DNA of 64,000 nucleotides. Source: JBCBSP01 sp964561235 (GTDB taxonomy: Bacteria > Pseudomonadota > Alphaproteobacteria > Caulobacterales > Maricaulaceae). Both the position numbers and the translations under genes were made by a program. Shown here in pieces: positions 33,530 through 42,217 of the stretch; the first letter of the stretch is position 1, and each line of letters opens with the position of its first letter. The stretch is from NCBI GenBank assembly GCA_964561235.1, contig CAZLOV010000001.1, positions 4,400 to 68,399 of the forward strand, read 5' to 3'. The notes under the pieces were generated by a model that ran no database searches, was not told the origin of the DNA, and was given only the letters and a program-made list of their open reading frames with translations.

Positions 33530-34482
33530 TGCGGCAGCTCCACGTCTTCGCCGCGCGGCTGGGCGATAAAGCCGGCGGGGTCTTCTTCCAGCGAAAGCAC
33601 GACACGCTCAAGCGAAGCGATCAGGCTGCGCAAGTCGGCGGCGGCAAGGGTGAGATCGTCCAGCCCGTCCTGGGTGAACGCTTCAAGCCCGGGGCGCAGC
33701 GCGACCAGCGCGTCATAGGTCTCCACCGACGCCTGGTTGACGGCGATGGAGGCTGCTTCGGTCTCCTCGATCATGGGTCCGACCTCCTCCAGCAGAAAGA
33801 CTTCGGCGGTCCGGCCGAACTGCTCCATCGCGACGGCGGCTTCGGAAATGTCGGCTGCGGCGGTCTCAAGCGAACGCACGGTGGCGCGCATCTCTTCCAG
33901 AATGACGCGGTTCTCCGCGAGATCGCCGGTGATCGTCTCCACATCATCGAGAATGCGCCGGATGCGCGCGTCGTTTTCGTCGTCGAGCAGGCGCGCGATG
34001 CGCCCGAGCACGAGCTGGCCGCTCTCAAGCACGCTCTCGCCGCCCGCAAACAGCTCGTCGAGCTGGGCCTGGCGCGCGAAGATGCGCGGCGGACGGTCGC
34101 CCATGCGGCGCACAAGCAGCTCCGAACCCGGCGATCCGGCCGAGATCTGCAGATAGGACAACCCGGTGATCCCCTGCGGTTCAAGCTGGGCGATGCTGTC
34201 GACCTTGACCGGCGTGGCCGCATCCACGCGCACGCGCGCGATCACTTCGGTGGGGTCGTCCGCATTGAGGCCGAGCTCGGTGACCTCACCGACCTGGATA
34301 CCGTTGAAGCGCACTTCGGAGTTGGCGCTCAGGCCGCGTACCGGCCCGTCGAAGATGACGTCGAACTCCTTGAACTCACGGTTGAACGTCGCCTGCGACA
34401 GCCACAGGAGGAAGAACCCTCCCGCCGCCGCGAGAAAGATCACGAAAAAGCCGACCAGGGCGTGATGGGCTTTGGTCTCCAA
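33526..34482 (-). CDS. mlaD: MlaD-family MCE lipid-binding protein
   Basis: The 318-residue protein has an N-terminal membrane anchor (ALVGFFVIFLAAAGGFFLLWL) and an MCE domain: FDVIFDGPVRGLSANSEVRFNGIQVGEVTELGLN and SIAQLEPQGITGLSYLQIS. A long helical C-terminal region follows (about residues 150-290). It binds lipids in the periplasm for the ABC transporter. The start is TTG at 34482, with GGGAGA 6 bases upstream. It follows mlaF by 13 bases. Confidence 0.92.
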   Translation of the reverse strand: METKAHHALVGFFVIFLAAAGGFFLLWLSQATFNREFKEFDVIFDGPVRGLSANSEVRFNGIQVGEVTELGLNADDPTEVIARVRVDAATPVKVDSIAQLEPQGITGLSYLQISAGSPGSELLVRRMGDRPPRIFARQAQLDELFAGGESVLESGQLVLGRIARLLDDENDARIRRILDDVETITGDLAENRVILEEMRATVRSLETAAADISEAAVAMEQFGRTAEVFLLEEVGPMIEETEAASIAVNQASVETYDALVALRPGLEAFTQDGLDDLTLAAADLRSLIASLERVVLSLEEDPAGFIAQPRGEDVELPQ

Positions 34483-34495
34483 GGCGCGTCTCCCT

Positions 34496-35269
34496 TCAGG
34501 CCTGCCTTAGCACGGCGCGGCCGCGCGGCCCGCTGAAATACTCGCGGATCCACGGATGATCGTCGGAGGCGACCTCCGCCAGCGGCGCGCACGCGATCAC
34601 CTTGCGGTCCGCGAGCACCGCCACGCGGTCGCAGATCGCATGGAGGCTGTCGAGGTCATGCGTGACCATGACCACGGTCAGCGCCAGCGTGCCGGACAAT
34701 TCACGGATCAGTTCGTCGAATTGCGAGGCCGAGATCGGATCAAGACCGGCGGTCGGCTCGTCAAGGAAAAGCAGATCAGGATCGAGCGCCAGCGATCGGG
34801 CAAGGCCTGCGCGCTTGCGCATGCCGCCAGACAGCTCGGAAGGAAACTTGTTGGCGCTCTCCGGCGCGAGGCCGACGAGGCCGATCTTCATCTCCGCGAT
34901 CTCCTCGCGCAGGCTGTCGCTCATGCCGGCGTGCTCGCGCAGCGGCGCCATCACGTTTTCCTTGACCGTCAGCGAGGAGAACAGGGCCGCGCCCTGGAAC
35001 AGCACGCCCCAGCGGGTCTCGAGCGCGCTGCGCTCCGCGTCGGAAAAGCGCGCCAGGTCGCGGCCTTCGTAGTACACCGCGCCGCCGTCAGGCCGCTTCA
35101 ATCCGAGCATGGTGTTGAGCAGGACGGACTTGCCCGTGCCCGATCCGCCGACGATGCCGAGCACCTCCCCGCGGCGCACCTCAAGATCAAGCCGTTCGTG
35201 GACGACGTGCGTTCCGAACCGCGTGTCGAGGCCGGAGACCCTCATGATGACCGGATCGGCCGCGCTCAT
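34496..35269 (-). CDS. mlaF: MlaF-type ABC transporter ATPase
   Basis: The 257-residue ATPase has Walker A GGSGTGKSVLLN, signature ELSGGMRKRAGLARSLALDPDLLFLDEPTAGLDP and switch THDLDS. It powers MCE lipid transport with MlaE. The start at 35269 overlaps the mlaE stop (ATGA). A longer in-frame start at 35602 lies inside mlaE and is a shadow extension. Confidence 0.95.
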   Translation of the reverse strand: MSAADPVIMRVSGLDTRFGTHVVHERLDLEVRRGEVLGIVGGSGTGKSVLLNTMLGLKRPDGGAVYYEGRDLARFSDAERSALETRWGVLFQGAALFSSLTVKENVMAPLREHAGMSDSLREEIAEMKIGLVGLAPESANKFPSELSGGMRKRAGLARSLALDPDLLFLDEPTAGLDPISASQFDELIRELSGTLALTVVMVTHDLDSLHAICDRVAVLADRKVIACAPLAEVASDDHPWIREYFSGPRGRAVLRQA

Positions 35270-36417
35270 ATGCCGAGCTCCAGGTACATCATGGCGAAGA
35301 GCGCATCGATGACGATGACGGCGAAGATCGACTGCACGACCGAGGCGGTCGTGCGCTCCCCGAGGCTGTTGACGTCGCCCTCCACCTTCAGGCCCTGACG
35401 GCAGCCGATGATCGCGATCACGGCGCCGTAGACCGGCGCCTTCGACATCCCGACCATGAAATGGCTGTAGTCGATGGTGTTCTGGAGCCGCGAGATGAAC
35501 AGGCCCGGCGAGATGTCCAGCGTCGCCCAGGATACAAGCAGCCCGCCAAGCAGACCCGCCAGCATCGCCGCCACCGTCAGCAGCGGCGCCATGATCACGC
35601 ATGCGATCAGGCGCGGCACGACGAGCACCTCATAGGGATCAAGACCGATCACCCGCATGGCGTCGATCTCTTGTTGCATCTTCATCGAGCCGATGGAGGC
35701 GGTGAACGCGCTGTCGGACCGGCCCGCCAGCATGATCGCGGTGATCAGCACGCCGAATTCGCGCAGCACCGAGATGCCGACCAGTTCGACGGTGAAGATC
35801 GACGCCCCGAAGGTCTCAAGCAGGTTTGCGCCCATGAAGGCGACGACCGCGCCGATGAAGAAGGACAAAACCGCGATGATCGGCAGGGCGTTCACGCCTG
35901 CGCTCTCGGCGATGGCGAAGGTCGGCGTCCAGCGCACCCGGCGCGGATCGGCGACGGCGCGGCCGAGCGTGATCATCGTGCGGCCGAAGAAGGCGGCCGT
36001 TTCGACGAGTTCATGGCCGGCCTGCTCCGCACCGGCCCCGATGCGCGCCAGTACGAGGCGCAAGCTCGCCTTGTCGTCCTCCATCGGCGGACAGGGGCTG
36101 GTGCGCCGGCGCACCTCCTCCATCAGCCGCCGGGCGGTTTCGTGTTCGCCGCGGAAATGGAAGTCCGCGTCGGGCGAACCGCAGCGCCGCAGCGCGCGGC
36201 CGAGCAGATAGGCGCCCGCGGTGTCGATGCGCTGCAGCCGGCTGAGATCGATGACGATCTCGGAGGGAACCGTATTGGCCTCGACCTCCGCGATCGCCCG
36301 GTCGAACGGCCCAATCGTGGTCACGAGCCAGTCGCCCGTGGGCTCCAGCACGGTCTTTCCCGCGTCCTCGCTGACCATCAGGCCGGCGGGCGCGGCGTCG
36401 AGGCGGGCTTGCGCCAT
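35266..36417 (-). CDS. mlaE: MlaE permease with N-terminal STAS domain
   Basis: The 383-residue protein has an N-terminal STAS-like domain (about residues 15-105, with IVIDLSRLQRIDTAGAYLLGRAL). The MlaE permease fold follows: FIGAVVAFMGANLLETFGASIF, REFGVLITAIMLAGRSDSAFTASIGSMKMQQEIDAM, and a hydrophobic C-terminus. The STAS-MlaE fusion is common in alphaproteobacteria, where other bacteria use separate MlaB. It begins the mlaE-mlaF-mlaD-lipoprotein operon. Confidence 0.95.
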   Translation of the reverse strand: MAQARLDAAPAGLMVSEDAGKTVLEPTGDWLVTTIGPFDRAIAEVEANTVPSEIVIDLSRLQRIDTAGAYLLGRALRRCGSPDADFHFRGEHETARRLMEEVRRRTSPCPPMEDDKASLRLVLARIGAGAEQAGHELVETAAFFGRTMITLGRAVADPRRVRWTPTFAIAESAGVNALPIIAVLSFFIGAVVAFMGANLLETFGASIFTVELVGISVLREFGVLITAIMLAGRSDSAFTASIGSMKMQQEIDAMRVIGLDPYEVLVVPRLIACVIMAPLLTVAAMLAGLLGGLLVSWATLDISPGLFISRLQNTIDYSHFMVGMSKAPVYGAVIAIIGCRQGLKVEGDVNSLGERTTASVVQSIFAVIVIDALFAMMYLELGI

Positions 36418-36499
36418 CGCATCGTCCCCTGAAACGCCGACCGGTCCTTATCGCGCGTTTCGCCGCTTGACCCAAAAGCCATGACGCGCCACGGCGCCC

Positions 36500-37693
36500 T
36501 CAGCGGGGCGATTTCATGGCGCGGCGTTGCAAGAGCGCCGCGAACAGCAGGCCGCAGGCGGAGGGTATCGCCATCAGCGCAAAGCCGCCCGTCCCCAGCC
36601 GCGCATAGGCCCATCCGGACACCATCGTGCCCGCTGCAAGCACCAGCCCGCCGGACAGGGCGGAGTTGATCGCCTGCGCGGTGGCGGCCATGTCCTCGGG
36701 CGCGTGATCAGCCGCATAACGCAGGAAGCCGAGATAGGCCGCCGCGAAGGAAAGCGCGTGCAGGCTCTGGAGCGCAAACAGCGCCGGCAGGGGCGGCCCC
36801 AGCGCGAGCAGGCTCCAGCGCAGCACCGCGCCCGCCCCGCCGAGCATCATCAGCTGCGCCGGGTTCCAGCCGCGGAAGATCCGGCCGGACAGGGCGAACA
36901 GCAGGATCTCCGCCGCCACGCCCGTCGACCACAGCATTCCGACCACGCCCGCGGGTACGCCGTCGGCCCGCCAGGCGACGGCGGAGAAGCCATAATAAAA
37001 TGCATGCGCGCCCTGGATCAGCGCCGAGGCGGCGAATGCGAGCGGCAGACCGTGATTGGCGAGCCTGCGCCAGTCCGGCGACGGCGCCTCCGCCGTCGGC
37101 AGCCCCGCACCGCGGCCTTCCGGGAGGAACGAAGCGGCGACGACGGTGGTGAGGCTGAAGGCGGTCATCCACCAAAGCGCCGCTTCGCCGCCCGCCGCCG
37201 AGATCAGCGCGCCCGCGCCGAGATTGCCGACGATGAAGGCCGCCGAGCCGGCGGCGCGCGGCGGACCGAACGCGAAGCGGCCTCGGCGCGCCTCGCGCGC
37301 GGCGAACGCGTCGGCCAGCGGAATCGAACCGGTGAACGCGGCGCCGGCAAGCCCGGCGAGCAAAAGGATGGCGGCGGGATGAGCCGCCGGCTGATGGGCG
37401 AGAAAAACAAGCAGAGCCAGTCCGGAAAAGGCGATCAGCGGCGTGCGGCGCGTTCTGGCGCGATCCGACCACAGCGCGCCCAACGGCGCGGCCGCGACTC
37501 GTCCGGCCATGCCCGCAGCCGCGGCTGCGCCAATCCATTCCGGCGACAGCCCGCGGCTTTCAAACCAGACGGGCATGTAGGGCAGATACGCTCCGAGGGC
37601 GGCGTAGAAGGCCGCGTAATACAGGGTGAAGCGCGTCCCCGACCGGGCGAGGACGCGGCGCATCCGGCGGCGGGGCGGGCGAGGGTCGGCCAT
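36500..37693 (-). CDS. MFS transporter (PPP-family-like)
   Basis: The 397-residue protein has about twelve membrane segments and the N-terminal pattern FTLYYAAFYAALGAYLPYMPVWFESRGLSPEWIGAA, typical of 3-phenylpropionate-type MFS transporters (MFS_1_like). The loop WSDRARTRR after helix 2 fits. The substrate is unknown. It stands alone, 82 bases upstream of mlaE on the same strand. Confidence 0.88.
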   Translation of the reverse strand: MADPRPPRRRMRRVLARSGTRFTLYYAAFYAALGAYLPYMPVWFESRGLSPEWIGAAAAAGMAGRVAAAPLGALWSDRARTRRTPLIAFSGLALLVFLAHQPAAHPAAILLLAGLAGAAFTGSIPLADAFAAREARRGRFAFGPPRAAGSAAFIVGNLGAGALISAAGGEAALWWMTAFSLTTVVAASFLPEGRGAGLPTAEAPSPDWRRLANHGLPLAFAASALIQGAHAFYYGFSAVAWRADGVPAGVVGMLWSTGVAAEILLFALSGRIFRGWNPAQLMMLGGAGAVLRWSLLALGPPLPALFALQSLHALSFAAAYLGFLRYAADHAPEDMAATAQAINSALSGGLVLAAGTMVSGWAYARLGTGGFALMAIPSACGLLFAALLQRRAMKSPR

Positions 37694-37779
37694 GGACCCG
37701 CCATAGCCTGCCGCGCGGTTCGCTCCAACGACGAAAGACGCTTGGCTGACCGCGTTCGTGCCTATAGCTTCGCGCGCCG

Positions 37780-39066
37780 ATGAAAGACGCCCTTGACCCG
37801 CCTCGCGCGGCCGGCCTCGCGAGAAGCGGCCGGCCCCTTCGCGTTCTCGTGACGAGTTATCGATCTCACCCGCATGTCGGCGGGCAGGGAGTGTACGTCT
37901 ACGAGTTGAGCCGCGCGCTGCAGGCGCTCGGCTGCAAGGTCAGCGTCGCCTCAGGCCCGCCCTATCCCGAACTCGCCCCCGGCATCGAGCTGATCGAACT
38001 GCCCTCGCTGGACCTGTTCTCAACCGATAACGCCCTGCTGGCCTTGCGTTGGCGGCACCTTCGCAACCGCGCCGACCGCGCCGAATGGCTGGCGCACAAT
38101 ACCGGGGCGTTTGGTGAAATGACCGCCTTCGGCGAGCGGCTCGACGACTTCCTGGCGCGGGAGCATGGCCGTTTCGACATCGTCCACGACAATCAGACAT
38201 TGAGCGCGCCCATGCTGCGGATCGCCCGGCGCCTGCCGCTGGTGACCACTCTGCACCACCCGATCGCCATTGACCGGGAATTCGCCGTGGCGGGCGCGTC
38301 AGGCTTCAAGGACCGGCTTTTCACCCGCCGCTGGTATTCCTTTGTGGAAAAGCAGGCTGCAACCGCGCGCCGCCTGACGCGTTTCCTCGCGGTCAGCACG
38401 GCTGCGCGCGACGCCTACGCCAGGCTGTGCGGGGTCGACCCCTGCAACGTGACGGTGGCGCATAACGGGCTGGACCATCAGGTGTTCCGCACCAACGAGC
38501 TGATCCGGCGGGAGAAGAACCTGATCGTCGCCGCCGCCAGCGCCGACGTGCCGATCAAGGGCCTCGACGTGCTCATCAACGCGTTCTCGGGCCTGGCGCG
38601 CGAGTTTCCCGATCTGCGCCTGAGCGTCATCGGCGCGCTGCGCGACGGGCCGACCAAGCGCGCGCTGGAGGCGGCGGGGCTTTCGGAGCGGGTGAGCTTC
38701 CGCTCCGGGCTTGCACGCCGCGAGATCGCGGATCTGCACCGCCGCGCGACGCTGTTTGTCGCGCCCTCGCGCTTCGAGGGCTTCGGCTTCCCCGCCGCCG
38801 AGGCGATGGCGTGCGGCGCGCCGGTGATCGCCTCCGACGGGGGCGCGCTTCCGGAGGTGGTCGGCGACGCCGGCATCGTCACGCCCGCCGGCGACGCCGA
38901 TGCGCTGGCGGCCGTGATCCGCGCGCTCATGAAGGACCCGGACGCGCGCATGCGCATGGGTGAGGCCGGGGCGATGCGTGCGCGCCGCCGCTTCACCTGG
39001 ACAGCCCATGCCGAGGCCGCCCTCTCGCTCTACGGCGCGACGCCGGCGCGGCTCCAGGCGGCATGA
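37780..39066 (+). CDS. Glycosyltransferase family 4
   Basis: The 428-residue GT-B enzyme has the N-terminal Gly loop HVGGQGVYVYELSRALQALG, a middle nucleotide-binding region VAHNGLDHQVFRTNE, and the C-terminal EGFGFPAAEAMACGAPVIASDGGALPEVVGDAG with the EX7E motif of GT4. Its stop overlaps the next gene (ATGA), starting a three-gene coupled operon with a methyltransferase and a helical barrel enzyme. The product glycan or lipid is unknown. Confidence 0.93.
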   Translation: MKDALDPPRAAGLARSGRPLRVLVTSYRSHPHVGGQGVYVYELSRALQALGCKVSVASGPPYPELAPGIELIELPSLDLFSTDNALLALRWRHLRNRADRAEWLAHNTGAFGEMTAFGERLDDFLAREHGRFDIVHDNQTLSAPMLRIARRLPLVTTLHHPIAIDREFAVAGASGFKDRLFTRRWYSFVEKQAATARRLTRFLAVSTAARDAYARLCGVDPCNVTVAHNGLDHQVFRTNELIRREKNLIVAAASADVPIKGLDVLINAFSGLAREFPDLRLSVIGALRDGPTKRALEAAGLSERVSFRSGLARREIADLHRRATLFVAPSRFEGFGFPAAEAMACGAPVIASDGGALPEVVGDAGIVTPAGDADALAAVIRALMKDPDARMRMGEAGAMRARRRFTWTAHAEAALSLYGATPARLQAA

Positions 39067-39782
39067 TCACGCTGGAGCTGGAGCGCCTCGGCCTTGCCGA
39101 CGGCATGCGCGTGCTTGATCTCGGCTGCGGGCGCGGCCGCCACCTGCATGCGCTCTACTGGTGCGAGCACGCCCTTGACGTCGTCGGGCTCGACCTTGAT
39201 TTCGGCGACCTGTCCGCAGCCATAGACGGTTTTTTCGAGCTGCCGCCGCCGCCGGACCATCCCCCGCGCTCGGCGGTCTTCACCACCGGAGACGCCGCCC
39301 GCCTGCCCTTCGCCGACGACAGTTTCGATGCGGTGATCTGTTCGGAAGTGCTTGAGCATGTCGAAGCGGTCGCCCCGGTGCTGGAAGAAATCGACCGCAT
39401 CCTGAAACCCGGCGGCGCATTTGCCCTGTCGGTGCCGCGCGCCTGGCCCGAACGCATCTGCTGGGCGCTCTCGGAGGGCTACCGCAACACGCCCGGCGGC
39501 CATGTGCGCATCTTCCGCGACGCCGCGCTGCGCCGCGACGTCGAGGCGATGGGCTATCGCGCAACCGCCCGGCACGGCGCGCATGCGCTTCACAGCCCGT
39601 ACTGGTGGCTGCAATGCGCCGTATGGGAGCGGCGCGAGGAAAGCCGGCTCGTCGCCGCCTACCGGCGCTTCCTGGAATGGGATCTTCTCGAAGCGCCCGC
39701 GCTCACGCGCGGACTTGAATCGCTTCTTAACCCGGTGCTTGGCAAAAGCGTCGCGCTGTATTTCCGCAAGGCCGCCGCATGA
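39063..39782 (+). CDS. Class I SAM methyltransferase (operon with GT4)
   Basis: The 239-residue protein has motif I RVLDLGCGRGRHLHALYW, a following acidic VVGLDLDFGDL, then LPFADDSFDAVICSEVLEHVEAVAPVL, typical of small-molecule methyltransferases. A C-terminal extension with Trp-rich YWWLQCAVWE may be substrate-related. It is locked between the GT4 and barrel genes by ATGA overlaps on both sides. Confidence 0.92.
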   Translation: MITLELERLGLADGMRVLDLGCGRGRHLHALYWCEHALDVVGLDLDFGDLSAAIDGFFELPPPPDHPPRSAVFTTGDAARLPFADDSFDAVICSEVLEHVEAVAPVLEEIDRILKPGGAFALSVPRAWPERICWALSEGYRNTPGGHVRIFRDAALRRDVEAMGYRATARHGAHALHSPYWWLQCAVWERREESRLVAAYRRFLEWDLLEAPALTRGLESLLNPVLGKSVALYFRKAAA

Positions 39783-40870
39783 CCGTCTTTTCCGCCGAAA
39801 TCCGCGCCTGCGCCGAGCGCATCGAGGCCCTTCAGCTCAGGTGCGGCTCGATCCCGTGGGTCGAACGCGGCGTGTGGGATCCGTGGAACCATGGCGAGAG
39901 CGCCATGGCGCTGGCGGTCGCGGGCCGGGAAGCGGCGTGCGTGCGTGCGCTGGATGCGCTGGCGGATCGTCAGGAAGCCGACGGCGGCTGGCGCGCCGAG
40001 CTCGGGGCCAGCGTTCCGATGGACGCCGGCGGCATGCGGCTTGATCCGCCCGAGACGCTTGAAACCGTGCGCGACACGAATTTCACCGGCTACGCGGCGG
40101 TGACCGTGCTTCGCGCAGCGCTGGCGCTCGACAGCCCGCGCCTGATTGCGCGGCATTTCGACATGGTTTCGCGCGCGCTTGATTTCGTCGCAGCCTGCCA
40201 GAGCCGCCATGGCGACGTGATCTGGAAGGCGCCGGGCGAGGGCGAGTGCGCCGATGGCCTCGACAGCCTGCGCGCCGGCAATGCTTCGCTTTACAAGAGC
40301 TTTGAGTGCGGTCTGCGCATGGCTGACGCGCTCGGCTTTTCCCGTCCGGACTGGGCGGAGACCCGCCGCCGGATCGCGCATGCGCTCATCGCCCGCAGCG
40401 ACCGGTTCGACCGCACCGGCGTCGACCGGACCCGCTATGCGATGGACTGGTACTACCCTGTGCTCACAGGCGTGCTCACAGGCGCAGCGGCGCGATTGCG
40501 GCTGGATGCGGGCTGGACGCGCTTTGTCGCGCCGGGGCTGGGCTGCCGCTGCGTGAGCGACGAGCCCTGGGTGACCGCGGCCGAGACCGCCGAACTCGCG
40601 TTGGCGTGCCTTTCCGCGGGCCAGCGCGCGGCGGCCGAAGACCTGATGAGCAATCTTTCAGCGCTCCAGGCCGACGACGGCGGCTGGTGGATGGGCTGGC
40701 AGTTCGAGCTGGAAATTGTCTGGCCGCGCGAACGCCCGAGCTGGACGGCCGGCGCCGTCGTGCTCGCGGCGGACGCCCTGCATGGGCTTTCGAACGGTTC
40801 GGACCTGCTGATACGCCACGCGCCGGCGGACGCCTGGGTCAAACCCGGCGAAGAAGCTCGAGCGAGTTGA
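39779..40870 (+). CDS. Alpha/alpha-barrel enzyme, prenyltransferase/squalene-cyclase-like
   Basis: The 363-residue protein is made of helical hairpins with repeated GGW/W motifs: RQEADGGWRAE, DTNFTGYAAVTVL, RYAMDWYYPVLTG and DDGGWWMGWQFELEIVWPRERPSWTAGAVVLAADAL. This resembles (alpha/alpha)6 barrel proteins annotated as prenyltransferase- or squalene-cyclase-like, or glycan-processing barrels. No catalytic motif assigns a reaction. It overlaps the methyltransferase by 4 bases and the convergent methyltransferase by 32 bases. Confidence 0.72.
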   Translation: MTVFSAEIRACAERIEALQLRCGSIPWVERGVWDPWNHGESAMALAVAGREAACVRALDALADRQEADGGWRAELGASVPMDAGGMRLDPPETLETVRDTNFTGYAAVTVLRAALALDSPRLIARHFDMVSRALDFVAACQSRHGDVIWKAPGEGECADGLDSLRAGNASLYKSFECGLRMADALGFSRPDWAETRRRIAHALIARSDRFDRTGVDRTRYAMDWYYPVLTGVLTGAAARLRLDAGWTRFVAPGLGCRCVSDEPWVTAAETAELALACLSAGQRAAAEDLMSNLSALQADDGGWWMGWQFELEIVWPRERPSWTAGAVVLAADALHGLSNGSDLLIRHAPADAWVKPGEEARAS

Positions 40871-41465
40871 TGCGGCCCGCCGGCTCGAACAGGCCGGAGG
40901 CGACGGCAAGCTTCCAGATTTCATAGGGCGGACGGCCGCCGTCTTCCGGGTTCGGGAAGACGTCGTGGATCGCCATCATCCCGTCCGGAACCACATGCCC
41001 CGCCCAGGCGCGGTAATCCCCCAGAGCGGTCTCCATGGAATGACCGCCGTCGATGAAGAGAAACGCGACCGGCCCTCGCCACCAGCGCCCGATGACGGCC
41101 GACGGACCGACCAGCGGAAACACCACGTCCTCCAGACCGGCGCGCGCCAGCGTGCGGCGAAGCGCCGGCAGCGTCTCCACGCAGCCCAGTTCGGCGTCAA
41201 AGAGGTCGGGATCGTGATAGCCCTCGCCCGGCTGATGTTCCTCCGAACCGCGATGGTGGTCGACGGCGAAGACCACGCGGCTTGAAGCGCGTGCAGCACG
41301 CCCGAGATAGACCGTGGAGCGGCCGCACCACGATCCGATCTCCACGATCGCACCGGGAACGGTCAGCGCGCGTGCGGCGTGCTCGAGCGCCTCGCCCTCG
41401 TCGGCGGCGAGAAAGCCTTTGACGGACTGCGGATCAAACGCGCAAGCGCCGTCTGCCGGGCTCAA
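40839..41465 (-). CDS. Class I SAM-dependent methyltransferase (Methyltransf_24-type)
   Basis: The 208-residue protein has IVEIGSWCGRSTVYLGRAAR (motif I), VVFAVDHHRGSEEHQPGEG, VAFLFIDGGHSMETALGDYRAW and AIHDVFPN, typical of Methyltransf_24/cephalosporin hydroxylase-like proteins. It starts with TTG at 41465, overlapping the lipoprotein stop (TTGA), and is convergent with the GT4 operon. Its target may be related to that operon, but this is inference. Confidence 0.85.
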   Translation of the reverse strand: MSPADGACAFDPQSVKGFLAADEGEALEHAARALTVPGAIVEIGSWCGRSTVYLGRAARASSRVVFAVDHHRGSEEHQPGEGYHDPDLFDAELGCVETLPALRRTLARAGLEDVVFPLVGPSAVIGRWWRGPVAFLFIDGGHSMETALGDYRAWAGHVVPDGMMAIHDVFPNPEDGGRPPYEIWKLAVASGLFEPAGRINSLELLRRV

Positions 41466-42091
41466 CTGACCCGGCCCTGGAGCGCGCGCCAGCGAGCCTC
41501 CGCGAGCGCATCGGCGCGGCCGGCGAGCCGTTCTGTTTCTTCCGACAGCCCGGCCAGAGCCAGCGCCACGGCGTCGTTGTCGGCCAGCTCCGCCTCGACG
41601 GCGGCGAAGAAAGCGCCGGCCCGGCGGCTGGCGGTCAGCGCACGCTCGGCGGCGGCGATGTCGCGCGCCAGCTGGTCAGGATCGGCGGGCGAATTCGCCA
41701 GCACCGCATCGGCTTGGGCTGCGGCGGCGGCGACGAGCGTGGCGGCTTCGCTCGCGTCTGCGACAAGCGCTGCGGCGAGCGCGGGTTCGCGGGACGTCGC
41801 GATATCCTTCGACTCAGCATAGCGTTCGACAGGTGATGCAGGGGCGTCCTCGCTCGCACCGACGAGCAGGCGCGACAGGAAAGCGTCCGGACCGGCTTCG
41901 CTGGCGAGGGTGAACCCACGCCCGTCGACCGTGTCCACGATCGCCGCGCAGGCTTCGTGAAAGCGCGCCCGTGTCGTGTCCGGCGCAGCGACGGCCGGTT
42001 CCGCCGTGAAATTCAAGGGCGCGCTCGCACAGGCGGCGGCGAAAAGCCCCAGCAGCGCCGCAAACAGGCGCAAGAGTGGCGAAGTCGTCAC
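41462..42091 (-). CDS. Putative lipoprotein of unknown function
   Basis: The 209-residue protein starts with GTG and a hydrophobic signal LLRLFAALLGLFAAAC, a plausible lipobox, followed by an Ala/Glu/Asp-rich, helical mature part. No family is recognised. A frame extends further upstream through the divergent aminopeptidase gene and is rejected. The stop is coupled to the methyltransferase start (TTGA). Confidence 0.65.
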   Translation of the reverse strand: MTTSPLLRLFAALLGLFAAACASAPLNFTAEPAVAAPDTTRARFHEACAAIVDTVDGRGFTLASEAGPDAFLSRLLVGASEDAPASPVERYAESKDIATSREPALAAALVADASEAATLVAAAAAQADAVLANSPADPDQLARDIAAAERALTASRRAGAFFAAVEAELADNDAVALALAGLSEETERLAGRADALAEARWRALQGRVS

Positions 42092-42217
42092 TTCGTCGGC
42101 TCCCAGCGAGCGGGTGCGACGTCCCCCTCGCGCCGCTTTCCCCATTCCATAAAAGCGCATATCTTTACAGACAGCAAAAGCCTTTTCACGTCTCGTTCCT
42201 TCGCGCCGCAGCATCTC

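Noticed and set aside
34496..35602. A 368-residue MlaF
   Set aside because: Residues before position 112 lie antiparallel to nothing known and inside mlaE in another frame; the ATPase begins at 35269.
41957..42217. An N-terminal extension of the proline iminopeptidase
   Set aside because: The extension is antisense to the lipoprotein gene, has no family match, and the conserved N-terminus starts at 42218.
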